A stretch of DNA of 64,000 bases from Streptomyces sp. NBC_00425. GTDB taxonomy: Bacteria > Actinomycetota > Actinomycetes > Streptomycetales > Streptomycetaceae. The notes below the pieces were generated by a model, which worked only from the letters and a program-made list of their open reading frames with translations, had not been told where the DNA came from and did no database searches. The position numbers and the translations under genes are program-made. The stretch spans positions 2,542,001 to 2,606,000 of the forward strand of contig NZ_CP107928.1 in assembly GCF_036030735.1 (NCBI RefSeq), written 5' to 3'. Shown piece after piece: positions 8,086 through 16,438 of this stretch (position 1 is its first letter; each line of letters opens with the position of its first letter).

Positions 8086-8724
8086 GTGACACGACCGCCG
8101 ACCGCGGCCCAGCGGCGGGTGATCGACGCCGCCGAGCCCGTCACCGGGCGACTGCGGGGCACCCAGGCGCAGTTGGCGGCCCTGGTGCGGCACGGGCTGG
8201 CGTTCCGGCACCCGCGGCCGCCGCACGACTGCTTCCTCACCCCGGCCGGCCACCGTGTCCGGGAGGCCGTGCCCGAACCGCCGGCGGCCCTCCCGCCGAA
8301 GACGGACAGCGGCGCGGAGGTGTTCGCCGCGCGCGTCGGCGGCGAGGAGACGGCCGGCGGCACGGCGGGACCGGCGCGGGTCCGCGAGGTGCACAGCGCC
8401 TGGCAGGGACTGCTGGAGCTGCGCCGGATGACCAACCCGGACGGCGGCACGGATCGCCCCTGCGGCTGGGAGCGCGCGCATCTGGTGCGCGCGGCCGCGC
8501 TGGCCCTGGAGGCGGCCGGGCACCGCCCCGCCGGTCCCGGGGGAAAGGACGGCTACCGGGTGCGGGCCACCCCGCAGCCGGAGGCGGTCGCCGTGCACGG
8601 GCCCGACGACGCGACGCTGCGAGCCTGCGCGGCGACACTGGAGGAGGCGGGCTGGCAGGCCGGCGAGCACACCGATCCCCGCACGAGAACGCGCTATCTG
8701 CTGGCTTCCCCCCGCCGGATGTGA
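8086..8724 (+). CDS. conserved hypothetical protein
   Basis: 212 residues from GTG 8086, preceded by a strong AGGAGGGAG. The frame is open farther upstream, but only this start has a ribosome site and the upstream codons look unbiased. The N-terminal part (AAQRRVIDAAEPVTGRLRG, LAALVRHGLAF) has the helical spacing of a small DNA-binding or MarR-like fold, and two later segments (about residues 105-150 and 160-205) look like small alpha/beta units. I cannot name a family. It sits alone between the aminotransferase and the thioesterase. Confidence 0.7.
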   Translation: MTRPPTAAQRRVIDAAEPVTGRLRGTQAQLAALVRHGLAFRHPRPPHDCFLTPAGHRVREAVPEPPAALPPKTDSGAEVFAARVGGEETAGGTAGPARVREVHSAWQGLLELRRMTNPDGGTDRPCGWERAHLVRAAALALEAAGHRPAGPGGKDGYRVRATPQPEAVAVHGPDDATLRACAATLEEAGWQAGEHTDPRTRTRYLLASPRRM

Positions 8725-8797
8725 GGGACATGCCAAGATCGGTGCTCAGTGCATCGTGAACAGGGCATCGCATGCTCGTCGACGAGAAGGGGAAGCA

Positions 8798-9220
8798 GTG
8801 AGCGAGCCGTTTTCCGTCCGGGTCACCGTCCGCGGATACGAGACCGACGTGCAGGGACACCTCAACCAGAGCGTGTACATCAACTACGCGGAACACGCTC
8901 GCTGGTCGTTGCTGCAGGCGGCGGGCGTCAGCCAGGCCGGCCTGATCGGCAGGGGCGTGGGCCCGGTCGCCCTGGAGACCACCATCCGCTACCGGCGCGA
9001 ACTGCTCGCCGGGGACGAGGTCGACGTGTCCTGCGTCTTCGAGTGGGGCGGCGGCAAGACGTTCCGCATCGAGCAGACCATCACCAGGGCGGACGGCACG
9101 GTCGCCGCGGAACTGAGCGCGGTCGGCGGCCTGCTGGACCTCAAGGAGCGCCGGATGGTCGCGAACCCGCAGGACTACTTCAAGGAACTGGCCACCGAAC
9201 CGGCCCTGTTCGGGCTCTAG
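8798..9220 (+). CDS. acyl-CoA thioesterase, YbgC/4HBT hot-dog fold
   Basis: 140 residues from GTG 8798, with AAGGGGAAG just upstream. The signature DVQGHLNQSVYINYAEHARW matches the 4-hydroxybenzoyl-CoA thioesterase pattern (Asp, Gly-His, Tyr, Glu) at residues 17-36, and the central ALETTIRYRRELLAGDEV is the second hot-dog strand. It would hydrolyse a small or medium acyl-CoA in the cytosol. No neighbour reveals its substrate. Confidence 0.85.
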   Translation: MSEPFSVRVTVRGYETDVQGHLNQSVYINYAEHARWSLLQAAGVSQAGLIGRGVGPVALETTIRYRRELLAGDEVDVSCVFEWGGGKTFRIEQTITRADGTVAAELSAVGGLLDLKERRMVANPQDYFKELATEPALFGL

Positions 9221-9305
9221 CATTTCCCGCCGTGTGCGGGCTCCGGGATCTCCCGCTCCCCGCGGCGCCCGCCGGCCGCCGGAGCACCGGCCGCCGCCCG
9301 CCCCG

Positions 9306-10157
9306 TCACCGCGCCCCGAACGCCTCCAGGTGATCCCCCGCCCACGCACGGTACGTTCGCGCCGGCCGGCCCAACAGCAGGGGCACGTCCTCGGTGACGA
9401 CCGCGTTGCCTCCCCGGCGGACGTACGCGGCACTCACCGCGACGCCGTCGGCGACGGCCTCGTCCCCCCACCAGTCAAGGACGTACGCGCGCACCTCGTC
9501 CTGGGCGAGGTCACGCGTCGTCACCGGCCGTCCCAGAAGTTCGGCGAGCACGGCGGCCTGGCCGGGCACGCTGATCGTCTCCGGCCCGGTCAGCGTGTAC
9601 GTCCGGCCCGCCCGGCGCTCGTCGAGGAGGGCGACGGCGGCCGCCTCGGCGACGTCGCGCGGATCGACGACCCCCTGGGCTCCGTCACCGCTCATGTTCG
9701 GCGCCGGTTCGCCCGCCCGGACGGCCTCCGCCCAGCTCAGCGTGTTCGAGGCGAAGGACGAGGGCCGCAGGACGACCCACTCGGCGCCGCTCTCCCGGAC
9801 CGCTCGCTCTCCCTCCACGTGCCACTCCCCGGTGGGCCCCACCCCGGGGTCGCCGGTGCCGATCGCGGACAGTTTGACCAGCCGGCCCACGCCGGCCGCG
9901 CGGGCCGCCGCCACCAGCGGCCCGTCGTGCTGCGCGGACGGCCCCGGCAGCCCCACCAGGAAGGCGGCCGTCGCCCCGGACATCGCGGCCTCCAGGGAAG
10001 CGGGGTCGAGGTAGTCCCCACGCGCCACCTCGACGCCCGCGGGCATCCTGGCCCCGGCGGGGTCTCGGGTCAGGGCGCGCACCTTCTCGCCGCGCGCCGC
10101 GAGGTGCCGTACGAGTGCGCCGCCGATGGTGCCCGTAGCACCGGTCACAAGAATCAT
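9306..10157 (-). CDS. NmrA-like NAD(P)-binding oxidoreductase
   Basis: 283 residues from ATG 10157. The N-terminus MILVTGATGTIGGALV is the Rossmann GxxGxxG loop of atypical short-chain reductases. LVKLSAIG and GEWHVEGERAVRESG follow, but the YxxxK catalytic pair of true SDRs is replaced, as in the NmrA/quinone-reductase-2 group. It may be a redox sensor or a quinone reductase. It is divergent from an AraC-type regulator at 10254 with 96 bp between, a common regulator/target layout. Confidence 0.85.
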   Translation of the reverse strand: MILVTGATGTIGGALVRHLAARGEKVRALTRDPAGARMPAGVEVARGDYLDPASLEAAMSGATAAFLVGLPGPSAQHDGPLVAAARAAGVGRLVKLSAIGTGDPGVGPTGEWHVEGERAVRESGAEWVVLRPSSFASNTLSWAEAVRAGEPAPNMSGDGAQGVVDPRDVAEAAAVALLDERRAGRTYTLTGPETISVPGQAAVLAELLGRPVTTRDLAQDEVRAYVLDWWGDEAVADGVAVSAAYVRRGGNAVVTEDVPLLLGRPARTYRAWAGDHLEAFGAR

Positions 10158-10253
10158 GGGCACCACGGTGGCGCCCGCGGCCCTCCCGGCTCTAGGAGAT
10201 TCCGGCACGCTTCGGCCGCCCGCATGCGGCCGCCGCGCGCTTACGGTGGAGGC

Positions 10254-11045
10254 GTGACGAACGCCCTCGCCGAGCCGCCCCTGCCCGTCCCCACCGCGCT
10301 GCGCTCCTGGATCGCCGGCATCGGTGACGTCGCCGTCGACCGCGCGCCCGAGGACGCCTACACGCACCTGCCGGACACGGCGACCAAGGTCGTCGTCCGT
10401 GTCGCGCAGAACGGCCGGCACGACACGCTGGTCGTCGGACCGCGCACGCGGGCGACGTACCACGCGGATCCTGACGAGCGCCTGGTGTCGTGCACGCAAC
10501 TGCGGCTGGCGCCGGGGGCGGTGGGGCCGCTGCTCGGGGTGCCTGCCGGGGACCTCGTGGGCCGGGCGGTGCCCGCCGCCGACCTGCCGGGCCCGGCCGC
10601 CCGCCGCCTGGCCCGCGAACTGGCCGCCGGGGAACCGCAGGAGATCACCGCTCGCCTCGCCGACCTGCTGCCGCCGCCCGTGGACGGCTCGCGCGAACGT
10701 CTGCTGCGGGCCGCCGTCGACGCGCTGTCCACCCGCCCGGACCACGCCCCCGCCGCCGTACACGACGTCGCGCGCGAACTCGCCGTCAGCGAACGCCAGT
10801 TGCGCAACCTGTTCGCCGTCGGCGTCGGGGTCTCCCCCAAGCACTACGCCCGCATCGACCGCGTCCGTCACCTCCTCACGCACGCGGCCTCCACGCCGTG
10901 GGCGCAACTCGCCGCCGACGCCGGCTTCTACGACCAGTCGCACATGACCGCCGACTTCCGCACCCTGATGGGCGTCCCGCCCACGGCGTTCTTCTCCGGC
11001 CGGCTGCCCCGGGCCACTCCCTGCAGGGCGCCGCGACCGCGCTGA
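10254..11045 (+). CDS. AraC-family transcriptional regulator
   Basis: 263 residues from GTG 10254, with GGTGGAGGC before it. The N-terminal 150 residues form a small sensor domain of the DUF6597 kind (DTLVVGPRTRATY, CTQLRLAPGAVGPLLGVP). Residues about 165-250 carry two AraC helix-turn-helix motifs: VHDVARELAVSERQLRNLF and WAQLAADAGFYDQSHMTADF. The divergent NmrA-like reductase is its most likely target. Confidence 0.9.
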   Translation: MTNALAEPPLPVPTALRSWIAGIGDVAVDRAPEDAYTHLPDTATKVVVRVAQNGRHDTLVVGPRTRATYHADPDERLVSCTQLRLAPGAVGPLLGVPAGDLVGRAVPAADLPGPAARRLARELAAGEPQEITARLADLLPPPVDGSRERLLRAAVDALSTRPDHAPAAVHDVARELAVSERQLRNLFAVGVGVSPKHYARIDRVRHLLTHAASTPWAQLAADAGFYDQSHMTADFRTLMGVPPTAFFSGRLPRATPCRAPRPR

Positions 11046-11089
11046 ATCCGGATGCCGGGGGCCCTGTCGGCCTGCGATGATCCGGCTCC

Positions 11090-11692
11090 ATGACCGCACG
11101 ACGAGTGAAAGCCAGTCTCTACATCTCGGTGGACGTCGAAGCGGACGGGCCGATCCCGGGACCGTACTCGCTGCTGAGCCTGGGCGCCGCGGTCGCGGGC
11201 CGGCAGGACGCCGACGGGTTCACCGCGGCCGACCCCGCCCGTCGGACGTTCTACCGTGAACTGCGCCCGATCAGCGACCGGTTCGTCCCCGAGGCGCTGG
11301 CCGTGAGCGGACTCGACCGTGGCCGGCTGCTCCGGGAGGGGCGCGATCCCGCCCGGGCGCTCGCCGAGTTCAGCGGCTGGGTGCGGGAGGTCGGCGCGGG
11401 GGCGCAGCCGGTGATGTGCGGCTACCCGGCCTCGTACGACTGGACGTTCCTGTACTGGTACCTGATCCGCTTCACCGGGGAGAGTCCGTTCGGGCATTCC
11501 GGCTGCCTCGACATGAAGACGCTGTACGCCGTCAAGGCGGGGGTGCCGCTGCGGGCGGTGGCCAAGCGGACGATGCCGGCCGAGCTGCTGCCCCGGCGCC
11601 CCCACACGCACCACGCGCTGGACGACGCGGTCGAGCAGGCCGAGCTCCTCGCGAACCTCATGGCCTGGCAGGGGCCCCGGTCGACCGGGTGA
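11090..11692 (+). CDS. DEDD-type 3'-5' exonuclease
   Basis: 200 residues. LYISVDVEADGPIPG at 10-24 supplies the first Asp-Glu pair of the DEDD superfamily, CGYPASYDWTFLYWYLI the second Asp, and HTHHALDDAVEQAELL the final His...Asp. These are the four metal-binding acids of an RNase T/DnaQ-like exonuclease. The start at 11090 lies 45 bp after the AraC gene. It probably trims DNA or RNA ends; the substrate cannot be told from sequence. Confidence 0.85.
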   Translation: MTARRVKASLYISVDVEADGPIPGPYSLLSLGAAVAGRQDADGFTAADPARRTFYRELRPISDRFVPEALAVSGLDRGRLLREGRDPARALAEFSGWVREVGAGAQPVMCGYPASYDWTFLYWYLIRFTGESPFGHSGCLDMKTLYAVKAGVPLRAVAKRTMPAELLPRRPHTHHALDDAVEQAELLANLMAWQGPRSTG

Positions 11693-11865
11693 TCCCCCCG
11701 GCCTGCCCGGGAGACGGGGCGGGCGGCCGCCCACGGGGGCGAGGGCGGCCACGACCGTTCCGGGGCGCACGCGTCCCGCGCGCGCCCCGGTCGCGGCCGC
11801 CGTGCACCACGCGGGTCCACGGCATCCGGCCGAGGGCCGTCCCCCTCGGCCGGAGTCTCGGCGGG
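11693..11865. other. convergent intergenic spacer
   Basis: 173 bp between the exonuclease and the leftward amidohydrolase. It is GC-rich with short self-complementary runs (GGGCGGGCGGCCGCCC near 11718) that could end both transcripts. No gene is seen. Confidence 0.4.
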
Positions 11866-13245
11866 TCAGGCCTGCGCGGCGATCCCTGCCAGCCGCCGGG
11901 CCTCTTCCCGGGTCGAGCGGGCGACGGCGTCCTCGTCCACGGTCGACAGCCGTCCGTTCTCGACGATCTGACGGCCGTTCACGAAGGAGGCGGTGACCGG
12001 GGCCGCCGCGCCGAAGACCAGCGCGGTCACCGGGTCGGCGATGGAGGCGTGCGCGAGGGTGTCCAGCTTCCACAGGACGAGGTCGGCGAGCTTGCCCGGC
12101 TCCAGCGAGCCGATCTGCGTCGCGCGGCCCAGCACCTGGGCTCCGCCGAAGGTGCCGAGGCGCAGCGCCTGACGGGCGTTCAGCGCGGCCTGGCGGTGCG
12201 CTCCGAGGCGGTTGATGAGCAGGGCGTTGCGCAGTTCGGTGTGCAGTTCGCCGGACTCGTTGGACGCGGTGCCGTCGACGCCGAGGCCCACCGGGACGCC
12301 GGCCGCCAGCATGTCGGGGACGCGGGCGATGCCGGCCGCAAGGCGGGCGTTGGACGACGGGCAGTGGGCGACGCCGGTCCTCGTGCGGGCGAAGGCGTCG
12401 ATGTCGGAGTCGTTCATGTGAACGCAGTGCGCCATCCACACGTCCTCGCCGAGCCAGCCTGTGGACTCGAAGTAGTCGGTCGGGCCCATCCCGAACAGCT
12501 CGTGGCAGAACTTCTCCTCCTCGACCGTCTCCGAGCCGTGGGTGTGCAGGCGCACACCGAGCCGGCGGGCCAACTGAGCCCCCTGACGCATCAGTTCGGT
12601 GGAGACGGAGAAGGGCGAACACGGGGCGACGGCGATCTGGGTCATCGCGTCGAACGAGGCGTCGTGGTGCTCGGCGACGGTCTCCTCGGTGGCGGTCAGG
12701 GCGCCGTCCAGCGTCTCCACCGCGAAGTCCGGGGGCAGGCCGCCGTCCTTCTCGCTGCGGTCCATGGAGCCGCGGGCGAGGGTGAACCGGACGCCCATGT
12801 CCCGCGCGGCGCCGATGATCGCGCCGGAGAGGTCGCCGGAGCCCCGTGGGAAGACGTAGTGGTGGTCCATGGCGGTGGTGACGCCGCCGCGGGCCATCAT
12901 CGCCAGGGAGCCCTGGGCGGCCGCGCGGACCATCCGCTCGTCGATGCGCGCCCACGTGGGGTAGAGCGCGACGAGCCAGTCGAAGAGGTTGTGGTCGGTG
13001 GCCAGTCCCCGGGTGATCCACTGGTAGAAGTGGTGGTGGGTGTTGACCAGGCCGGGCGTGACCAGGTGCCCTGACGCGTCGATGCGGCGTACGACGTTCT
13101 CCAGGCCCTCGGGGGCCCGGCCCGCGCCGACCGACTCGATGCGGTTGCCGGCCAGGACGACATGGCCGTCCGCGTGCTCGGTGTCCTGGGCGTCTACGGT
13201 CGCGATCGCGGCGTTCTCGATGACGATGCGCTGGACTGCTGCCAT
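11866..13245 (-). CDS. amidohydrolase, 8-oxoguanine deaminase type
   Basis: 459 residues. The metallo-amidohydrolase fold is shown by TPGLVNTHHHFYQW (HxH metal site near 68-72), RLHTHGSE, WMAHCVHMN and GLGVDGTASNES (catalytic Asp). The set fits the guanine/8-oxoguanine deaminase group of cyclic-amidine deaminases. It lies 123 bp behind urate oxidase in the same direction, supporting a purine role: release of ammonia from guanine or 8-oxoguanine to feed xanthine or urate. Activity on another aminopurine cannot be excluded. Confidence 0.85.
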   Translation of the reverse strand: MAAVQRIVIENAAIATVDAQDTEHADGHVVLAGNRIESVGAGRAPEGLENVVRRIDASGHLVTPGLVNTHHHFYQWITRGLATDHNLFDWLVALYPTWARIDERMVRAAAQGSLAMMARGGVTTAMDHHYVFPRGSGDLSGAIIGAARDMGVRFTLARGSMDRSEKDGGLPPDFAVETLDGALTATEETVAEHHDASFDAMTQIAVAPCSPFSVSTELMRQGAQLARRLGVRLHTHGSETVEEEKFCHELFGMGPTDYFESTGWLGEDVWMAHCVHMNDSDIDAFARTRTGVAHCPSSNARLAAGIARVPDMLAAGVPVGLGVDGTASNESGELHTELRNALLINRLGAHRQAALNARQALRLGTFGGAQVLGRATQIGSLEPGKLADLVLWKLDTLAHASIADPVTALVFGAAAPVTASFVNGRQIVENGRLSTVDEDAVARSTREEARRLAGIAAQA

Positions 13246-13368
13246 GGTTCGTCCTTTTCGCTCAACGGACTGTGGGGAGGGGGCACGGCAGGACCCGGGA
13301 GCTTTGAGTGCCGCGGCCGGGCGAGGGCGGGTTCCCCCGGCCGCGGGTGCCGAAAAGGTGGGGGACGG

Positions 13369-14316
13369 TCAGAGGTTGGTGAGGTCCACCGGGATCCTCG
13401 CCGCACAGCCGTCCCGCAGGACCGTGGCTTCGATCAGGCCGTAGGGCCGGTCGGCCGCGTAGTACACCTCGTTGTCGTTCTTCAGCCCGAACGGCTGCAG
13501 ATCGACGAGGAAGTGGTGCTTGTTCGGAAGCGAGAAGCGGACCTCGTCGATCTCGTCGCGCCGGTCGATGATCCTCGACCCCATCTCGTACAGAGTCTGC
13601 TGGAGCGACAGCGAGTACGTCTCGGCGAAGGCCTGCAGCATGTGCTTCCTCACCTGCTCGTAGGACGTCTCCCAGTCCGGCGCCGGCTGCTCGTCGTCCG
13701 ACCAGCGAAAACGCCAGCGGGCGGAGACCTGGGTGGCCAGGATGCGGTCGTGGGCCTCGGGCAGCGTCGTGTACTTGTCCTTGACGTAACCCCAGAACTC
13801 GGAGTCCGTCGAGTTCATCACGACCAGGTCCTTGAGGCCGGAGACGACCTCCCACGACGAGCCGTCGTAGGTGATCTGGGTGAGCCGGGTCTCCTGGCCC
13901 TTGCGGACGAAGGAGTGCCTGGGGTCGTCCGCGCCGGGGAGTCCGGAGGCCGTGCCGGAGGCGTCGATCCGCTCCCAAGCGTACTCCTCGACGCGGATCC
14001 GGGCCTTCCCTATGGGTTCCTGCGAGGTCACGAAGTGCCGGGCGAGATGGATGCCGAACTGCTCGGCGGACTCGATGCCGTGCTCCTTGGCGAACGCGTA
14101 CACCGTGTTCTTGGTGGTGTCCGTCGGCAGGACGTTGGCGTTCGAGCCGGAGTAGTGGACCTCGTCCATGTCGCCGCTCAGCGCCACGGAGACGCCGAGG
14201 TCCTTGATGTGATGGGTGGCGCCGTCCCGCGTGATCTTCACGACCCGGTTCTCGGCCTTGCCGTACTGGTTCTGTCCCAGAAGCACGGGGCGGCCCGGGC
14301 GGGGGTGGTCTGCCAT
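13369..14316 (-). CDS. urate oxidase (factor-independent urate hydroxylase)
   Basis: 315 residues from ATG 14316. Typical uricase segments are LGQNQYGKAENRVVKI (the Lys of the catalytic dyad), VLPTDTTKNTVYAFAKEHG with the active-site Thr, HSFVRKGQETRL, and the C-terminal NKHHFLVDLQPFGLKNDNEV (His, Phe and Asn around the O2 site). It oxidises urate to 5-hydroxyisourate. The HIU hydrolase gene ends 5 bp upstream, so the two are one transcript. The frame stays open above 14316, but the upstream part is the HIU hydrolase gene read in another frame. Confidence 0.95.
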   Translation of the reverse strand: MADHPRPGRPVLLGQNQYGKAENRVVKITRDGATHHIKDLGVSVALSGDMDEVHYSGSNANVLPTDTTKNTVYAFAKEHGIESAEQFGIHLARHFVTSQEPIGKARIRVEEYAWERIDASGTASGLPGADDPRHSFVRKGQETRLTQITYDGSSWEVVSGLKDLVVMNSTDSEFWGYVKDKYTTLPEAHDRILATQVSARWRFRWSDDEQPAPDWETSYEQVRKHMLQAFAETYSLSLQQTLYEMGSRIIDRRDEIDEVRFSLPNKHHFLVDLQPFGLKNDNEVYYAADRPYGLIEATVLRDGCAARIPVDLTNL

Positions 14317-14321
14317 GTCTG

Positions 14322-14720
14322 CTAGCTCCCTCGGTATACGGAGTAGCCGAACGGGTTGAGCAGCAGCGGCACGTGGTAGTGCTCGCCCGGCACGACGGCG
14401 AACGTGATCGCCACCTCCGGGAAGAACACCGCCGGGGCGCCGCTGTCCCGATGCGCGGGGGCGTCCTGCTGCGGATCGGCTCGCTTGTTCTCGAAGTACG
14501 GCTCCACGGCGAAGTCGAGCCGTACGTGGGCGGTTCCTTCCGGCAGCGCCGGCAGGTCCTTGCACCGTCCGTCCGCGTCGGTCGCGGAGCCGCCGAGCGC
14601 CTGCCAGTCGGCGTCCCGGCCCGGGCGGGCGAGGAGCCGGACGGCGACGCCCTCGGCAGGGCGGCCTGCGGAGGTGTCCAGGATGTGGGTGGACACCGAG
14701 GCGGTGGTGCTGGTGCTCAT
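14322..14720 (-). CDS. 5-hydroxyisourate hydrolase
   Basis: 132 residues, transthyretin-like. The active-site set is present: SVSTHILDTSAGRPA (His), a central Arg in VRLDF, FFPEVAITF (FFPE motif) and the C-terminal LLNPFGYSVYRGS in place of the strict YRGS end. It hydrolyses 5-hydroxyisourate to OHCU directly after urate oxidase in the pathway. Its spacing of 5-8 bp to both neighbours marks it as the middle gene of the uric acid operon. Confidence 0.95.
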   Translation of the reverse strand: MSTSTTASVSTHILDTSAGRPAEGVAVRLLARPGRDADWQALGGSATDADGRCKDLPALPEGTAHVRLDFAVEPYFENKRADPQQDAPAHRDSGAPAVFFPEVAITFAVVPGEHYHVPLLLNPFGYSVYRGS

Positions 14721-14728
14721 GGCGGGTC

Positions 14729-15238
14729 TCAGTCCTCTTCGACGAGTCGGGCGAGGCGGATGCGGTTGATCCTGCCCAGTTCGGTGCGGACGATCTCGCG
14801 CTCCCGCTCCGGCGCGTTGCCGAGGCGCTCCCTGACCGCGTCGCGCATCTGCTCGCCCGTTCGACCGGTGGCGCAGATCAGGAAGACATGGCCGAACCTC
14901 TCCTGGTACGCCAGGTTGAGTTCGAGCATCTCCGCCCTGAGCTCCTCGGGAGCCGAGGCCATGCCGCGCTGTTCGCGGGCCGACGTGGCATCACCCGGCA
15001 GGGGCCGGCCGATCGGCGGGTGCCCGGCCATCGCCTCCGCCAGGTCGGCGTCGGTCAGATCGGCCGTGGCGGCGTCGCTCACCGCGTAGAGGTGGTCGGC
15101 GGCGGTGTAGGGGCGGGCCGCGAGCAGTCGGTTCGCCCACGCCGTCGAGGCGCACGCCTCGTGGAGCGCGGCGAGGGCCGCCGACTCCTCGAGGGCGTTG
15201 AACCGGGCCAGGCCCGGGGACGGGGAAGTCGACGTCAC
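14729..15238 (-). CDS. OHCU decarboxylase
   Basis: 169 residues. It completes ureide formation by decarboxylating 2-oxo-4-hydroxy-4-carboxy-5-ureidoimidazoline to S-allantoin. Landmarks are AGHPPIGRPLPG (catalytic His with the Pro-rich loop), SAREQRGM, YQERFGHVFLICATGR and the final RINRIRLARLV. It is the first gene of the leftward operon, and a 15-bp palindrome lies about 80 bp upstream. Its length is usual for the bacterial enzyme. Confidence 0.93.
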   Translation of the reverse strand: MTSTSPSPGLARFNALEESAALAALHEACASTAWANRLLAARPYTAADHLYAVSDAATADLTDADLAEAMAGHPPIGRPLPGDATSAREQRGMASAPEELRAEMLELNLAYQERFGHVFLICATGRTGEQMRDAVRERLGNAPEREREIVRTELGRINRIRLARLVEED

Positions 15239-15316
15239 GGAAGCCTCCTTGGCCGCGGGCGGCGGCCTTCGTGCTGAGCGGGCTGCCGCCAGCTAACGCC
15301 CCCCGGCGACGCCACG

Positions 15317-15331
15317 TCAACACTTTGTTGA
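15317..15331. promoter_or_regulatory. palindrome upstream of the uric acid operon
   Basis: TCAACACTTTGTTGA is a perfect inverted repeat (5-bp arms, 5-bp centre) in an AT-richer patch at 15312-15349, about 80 bp before the OHCU decarboxylase start. It is a candidate operator. The flanking TTCCGGGTAACGAAC (15335-15349) loosely resembles the hyi/gcl boxes. Confidence 0.5.
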
Positions 15332-15527
15332 AAATTCCGGGTAACGAACCCTCCGCGTCCACCTTCGGCCCGCGCGACCGCCTTCGCCCCCTGACAGACC
15401 CTCACCCGCCCGCCCCGCCCCGCGCCGCGCCGTGCCATGCCATGCCGGGGGAGCGGGGCGGCTGCGGCAGTGGACAGCGAGCAGCGGGCAGCGGGCAGCA
15501 GAGCCGAGGCGTCCGCCCGCGGGCCGG

Positions 15528-15899
15528 TCAGGCGCCCTTGTCCCGGTTGAGGTAGTTGTAGACGGTGAAGCGGCTCACCCCGAGCGCGCTCGCCACCGTC
15601 TCCACGCCGTGCCGCACGGAGAAGGCGCCGCGCGCCTCGAGTATCCGCACCACCTCCTGCTTGGCCTTGCGGTCCAGGTCGGCGAGCGGCTTGCCCTTCC
15701 TGCGCTCCATGGCGGCCAGGATGTGGTCGAGGGAGTCGGCGAGCTGCGGCAGACGCACGGCGACGACCTCGACGCCCTGCCAGGTCAGGACGACGTCCTC
15801 GACCTCGGCCTCGTCGGGCGGGAGCATCTCGCCGCCCATCGCGTCGACCAGCGGCTTCACGGCCGCGATGAAGGCGTCGTCGCCGTCGGCGGCGCTCAC
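15528..15899 (-). CDS. helix-turn-helix protein with YheO/DauR-type C-terminal domain
   Basis: 123 residues from GTG 15899, whose GTGA overlaps the stop of the gene upstream by 4 bp. The first 70 residues are a small alpha/beta region (EVEDVVLTWQGVEVVAV). The end, KAKQEVVRILEARGAFSV followed by VASALGVSRFTVYNYLN, matches the DNA-binding domain of the DauR/YheO family. It is far shorter than DauR (about 220 residues) and lacks its PAS-like sensor. The coupled upstream protein may supply ligand sensing. It sits between the uric acid operon and hyi, so it is a candidate local regulator. Confidence 0.8.
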   Translation of the reverse strand: MSAADGDDAFIAAVKPLVDAMGGEMLPPDEAEVEDVVLTWQGVEVVAVRLPQLADSLDHILAAMERRKGKPLADLDRKAKQEVVRILEARGAFSVRHGVETVASALGVSRFTVYNYLNRDKGA

Positions 15900-16177
15900 C
15901 GGCCCGCCCCGATGACGTCGCCGGTCGCCCCCGGAGCGTCCCCGACGACGTTGACCTGCAGCGAGATCCGGGTGGCGCCCGCACCGAGGGACGTGCGCAG
16001 CAGGTCGCCCACGGCGGCGAGCACGGCCTCGGCGGCGCCCTCCGCGGTGTTGCCGAAGGGGCCGACGTCCACCGCGTCCAGGGCGGCCGCCTCGATCACC
16101 GCGCGGGCGGCCAGCGCGTGCGCCGGCGGCTCGTCGAGATCGAAGGGCTCGGTGGTGAACTCCACTTTCAGTCGCAT
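15896..16177 (-). CDS. small MTH1187/DUF77-like protein, possible ligand sensor
   Basis: 93 residues from ATG 16177 (MRLKVEFTTEPFDL); the frame allows four more codons upstream but no better start. The central pattern AVDVGPFGNTAEG and the end GATRISLQVNV are laid out like the MTH1187/YkoF small ligand-binding fold, where related proteins bind thiamine-like heterocycles. This is my pattern match, not a search result. The overlap with the HTH gene indicates equimolar production, consistent with a sensor/DNA-binding pair. The divergent hyi promoter begins about 165 bp away. Confidence 0.6.
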   Translation of the reverse strand: MRLKVEFTTEPFDLDEPPAHALAARAVIEAAALDAVDVGPFGNTAEGAAEAVLAAVGDLLRTSLGAGATRISLQVNVVGDAPGATGDVIGAGR

Positions 16178-16342
16178 CGCGCCCCACACCTCTCCGAACG
16201 GGACCGGGCCGACGGCGCCCGGACCCCGACCCTAACGGACCCGGCCGACACTCACCCGGGAGTCCGGCAGTCGCCCGCCGGTCCGACCGCCGACGGGAAC
16301 GCCGCCACCCGACGGAAGGGCGGGCTCCGCGCCCTCACCCCC

Positions 16343-16407
16343 TTGACAAGCCTCGCCGCCCGACGGCAATCTTCCATTAAGCAGAAACTAACTTCCGCAT
16401 TACGGAA
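16343..16407 (+). promoter_or_regulatory. hyi promoter with two 15-bp operator boxes
   Basis: TTGACA at 16343-16348 is followed after 18 bp by CAATCT, a weak -10. Two related boxes lie just downstream: TTCCATTAAGCAGAA (16372-16386) and the perfect palindrome TTCCGCATTACGGAA (16393-16407), starts 21 bp apart. The same pair with the same spacing occurs upstream of gcl (21325-21360). Placement on and after the -10 suggests repression. Confidence 0.65.
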
Positions 16408-16438
16408 TTACTCCACACGGAAGGGAGCGCGGAACCCC

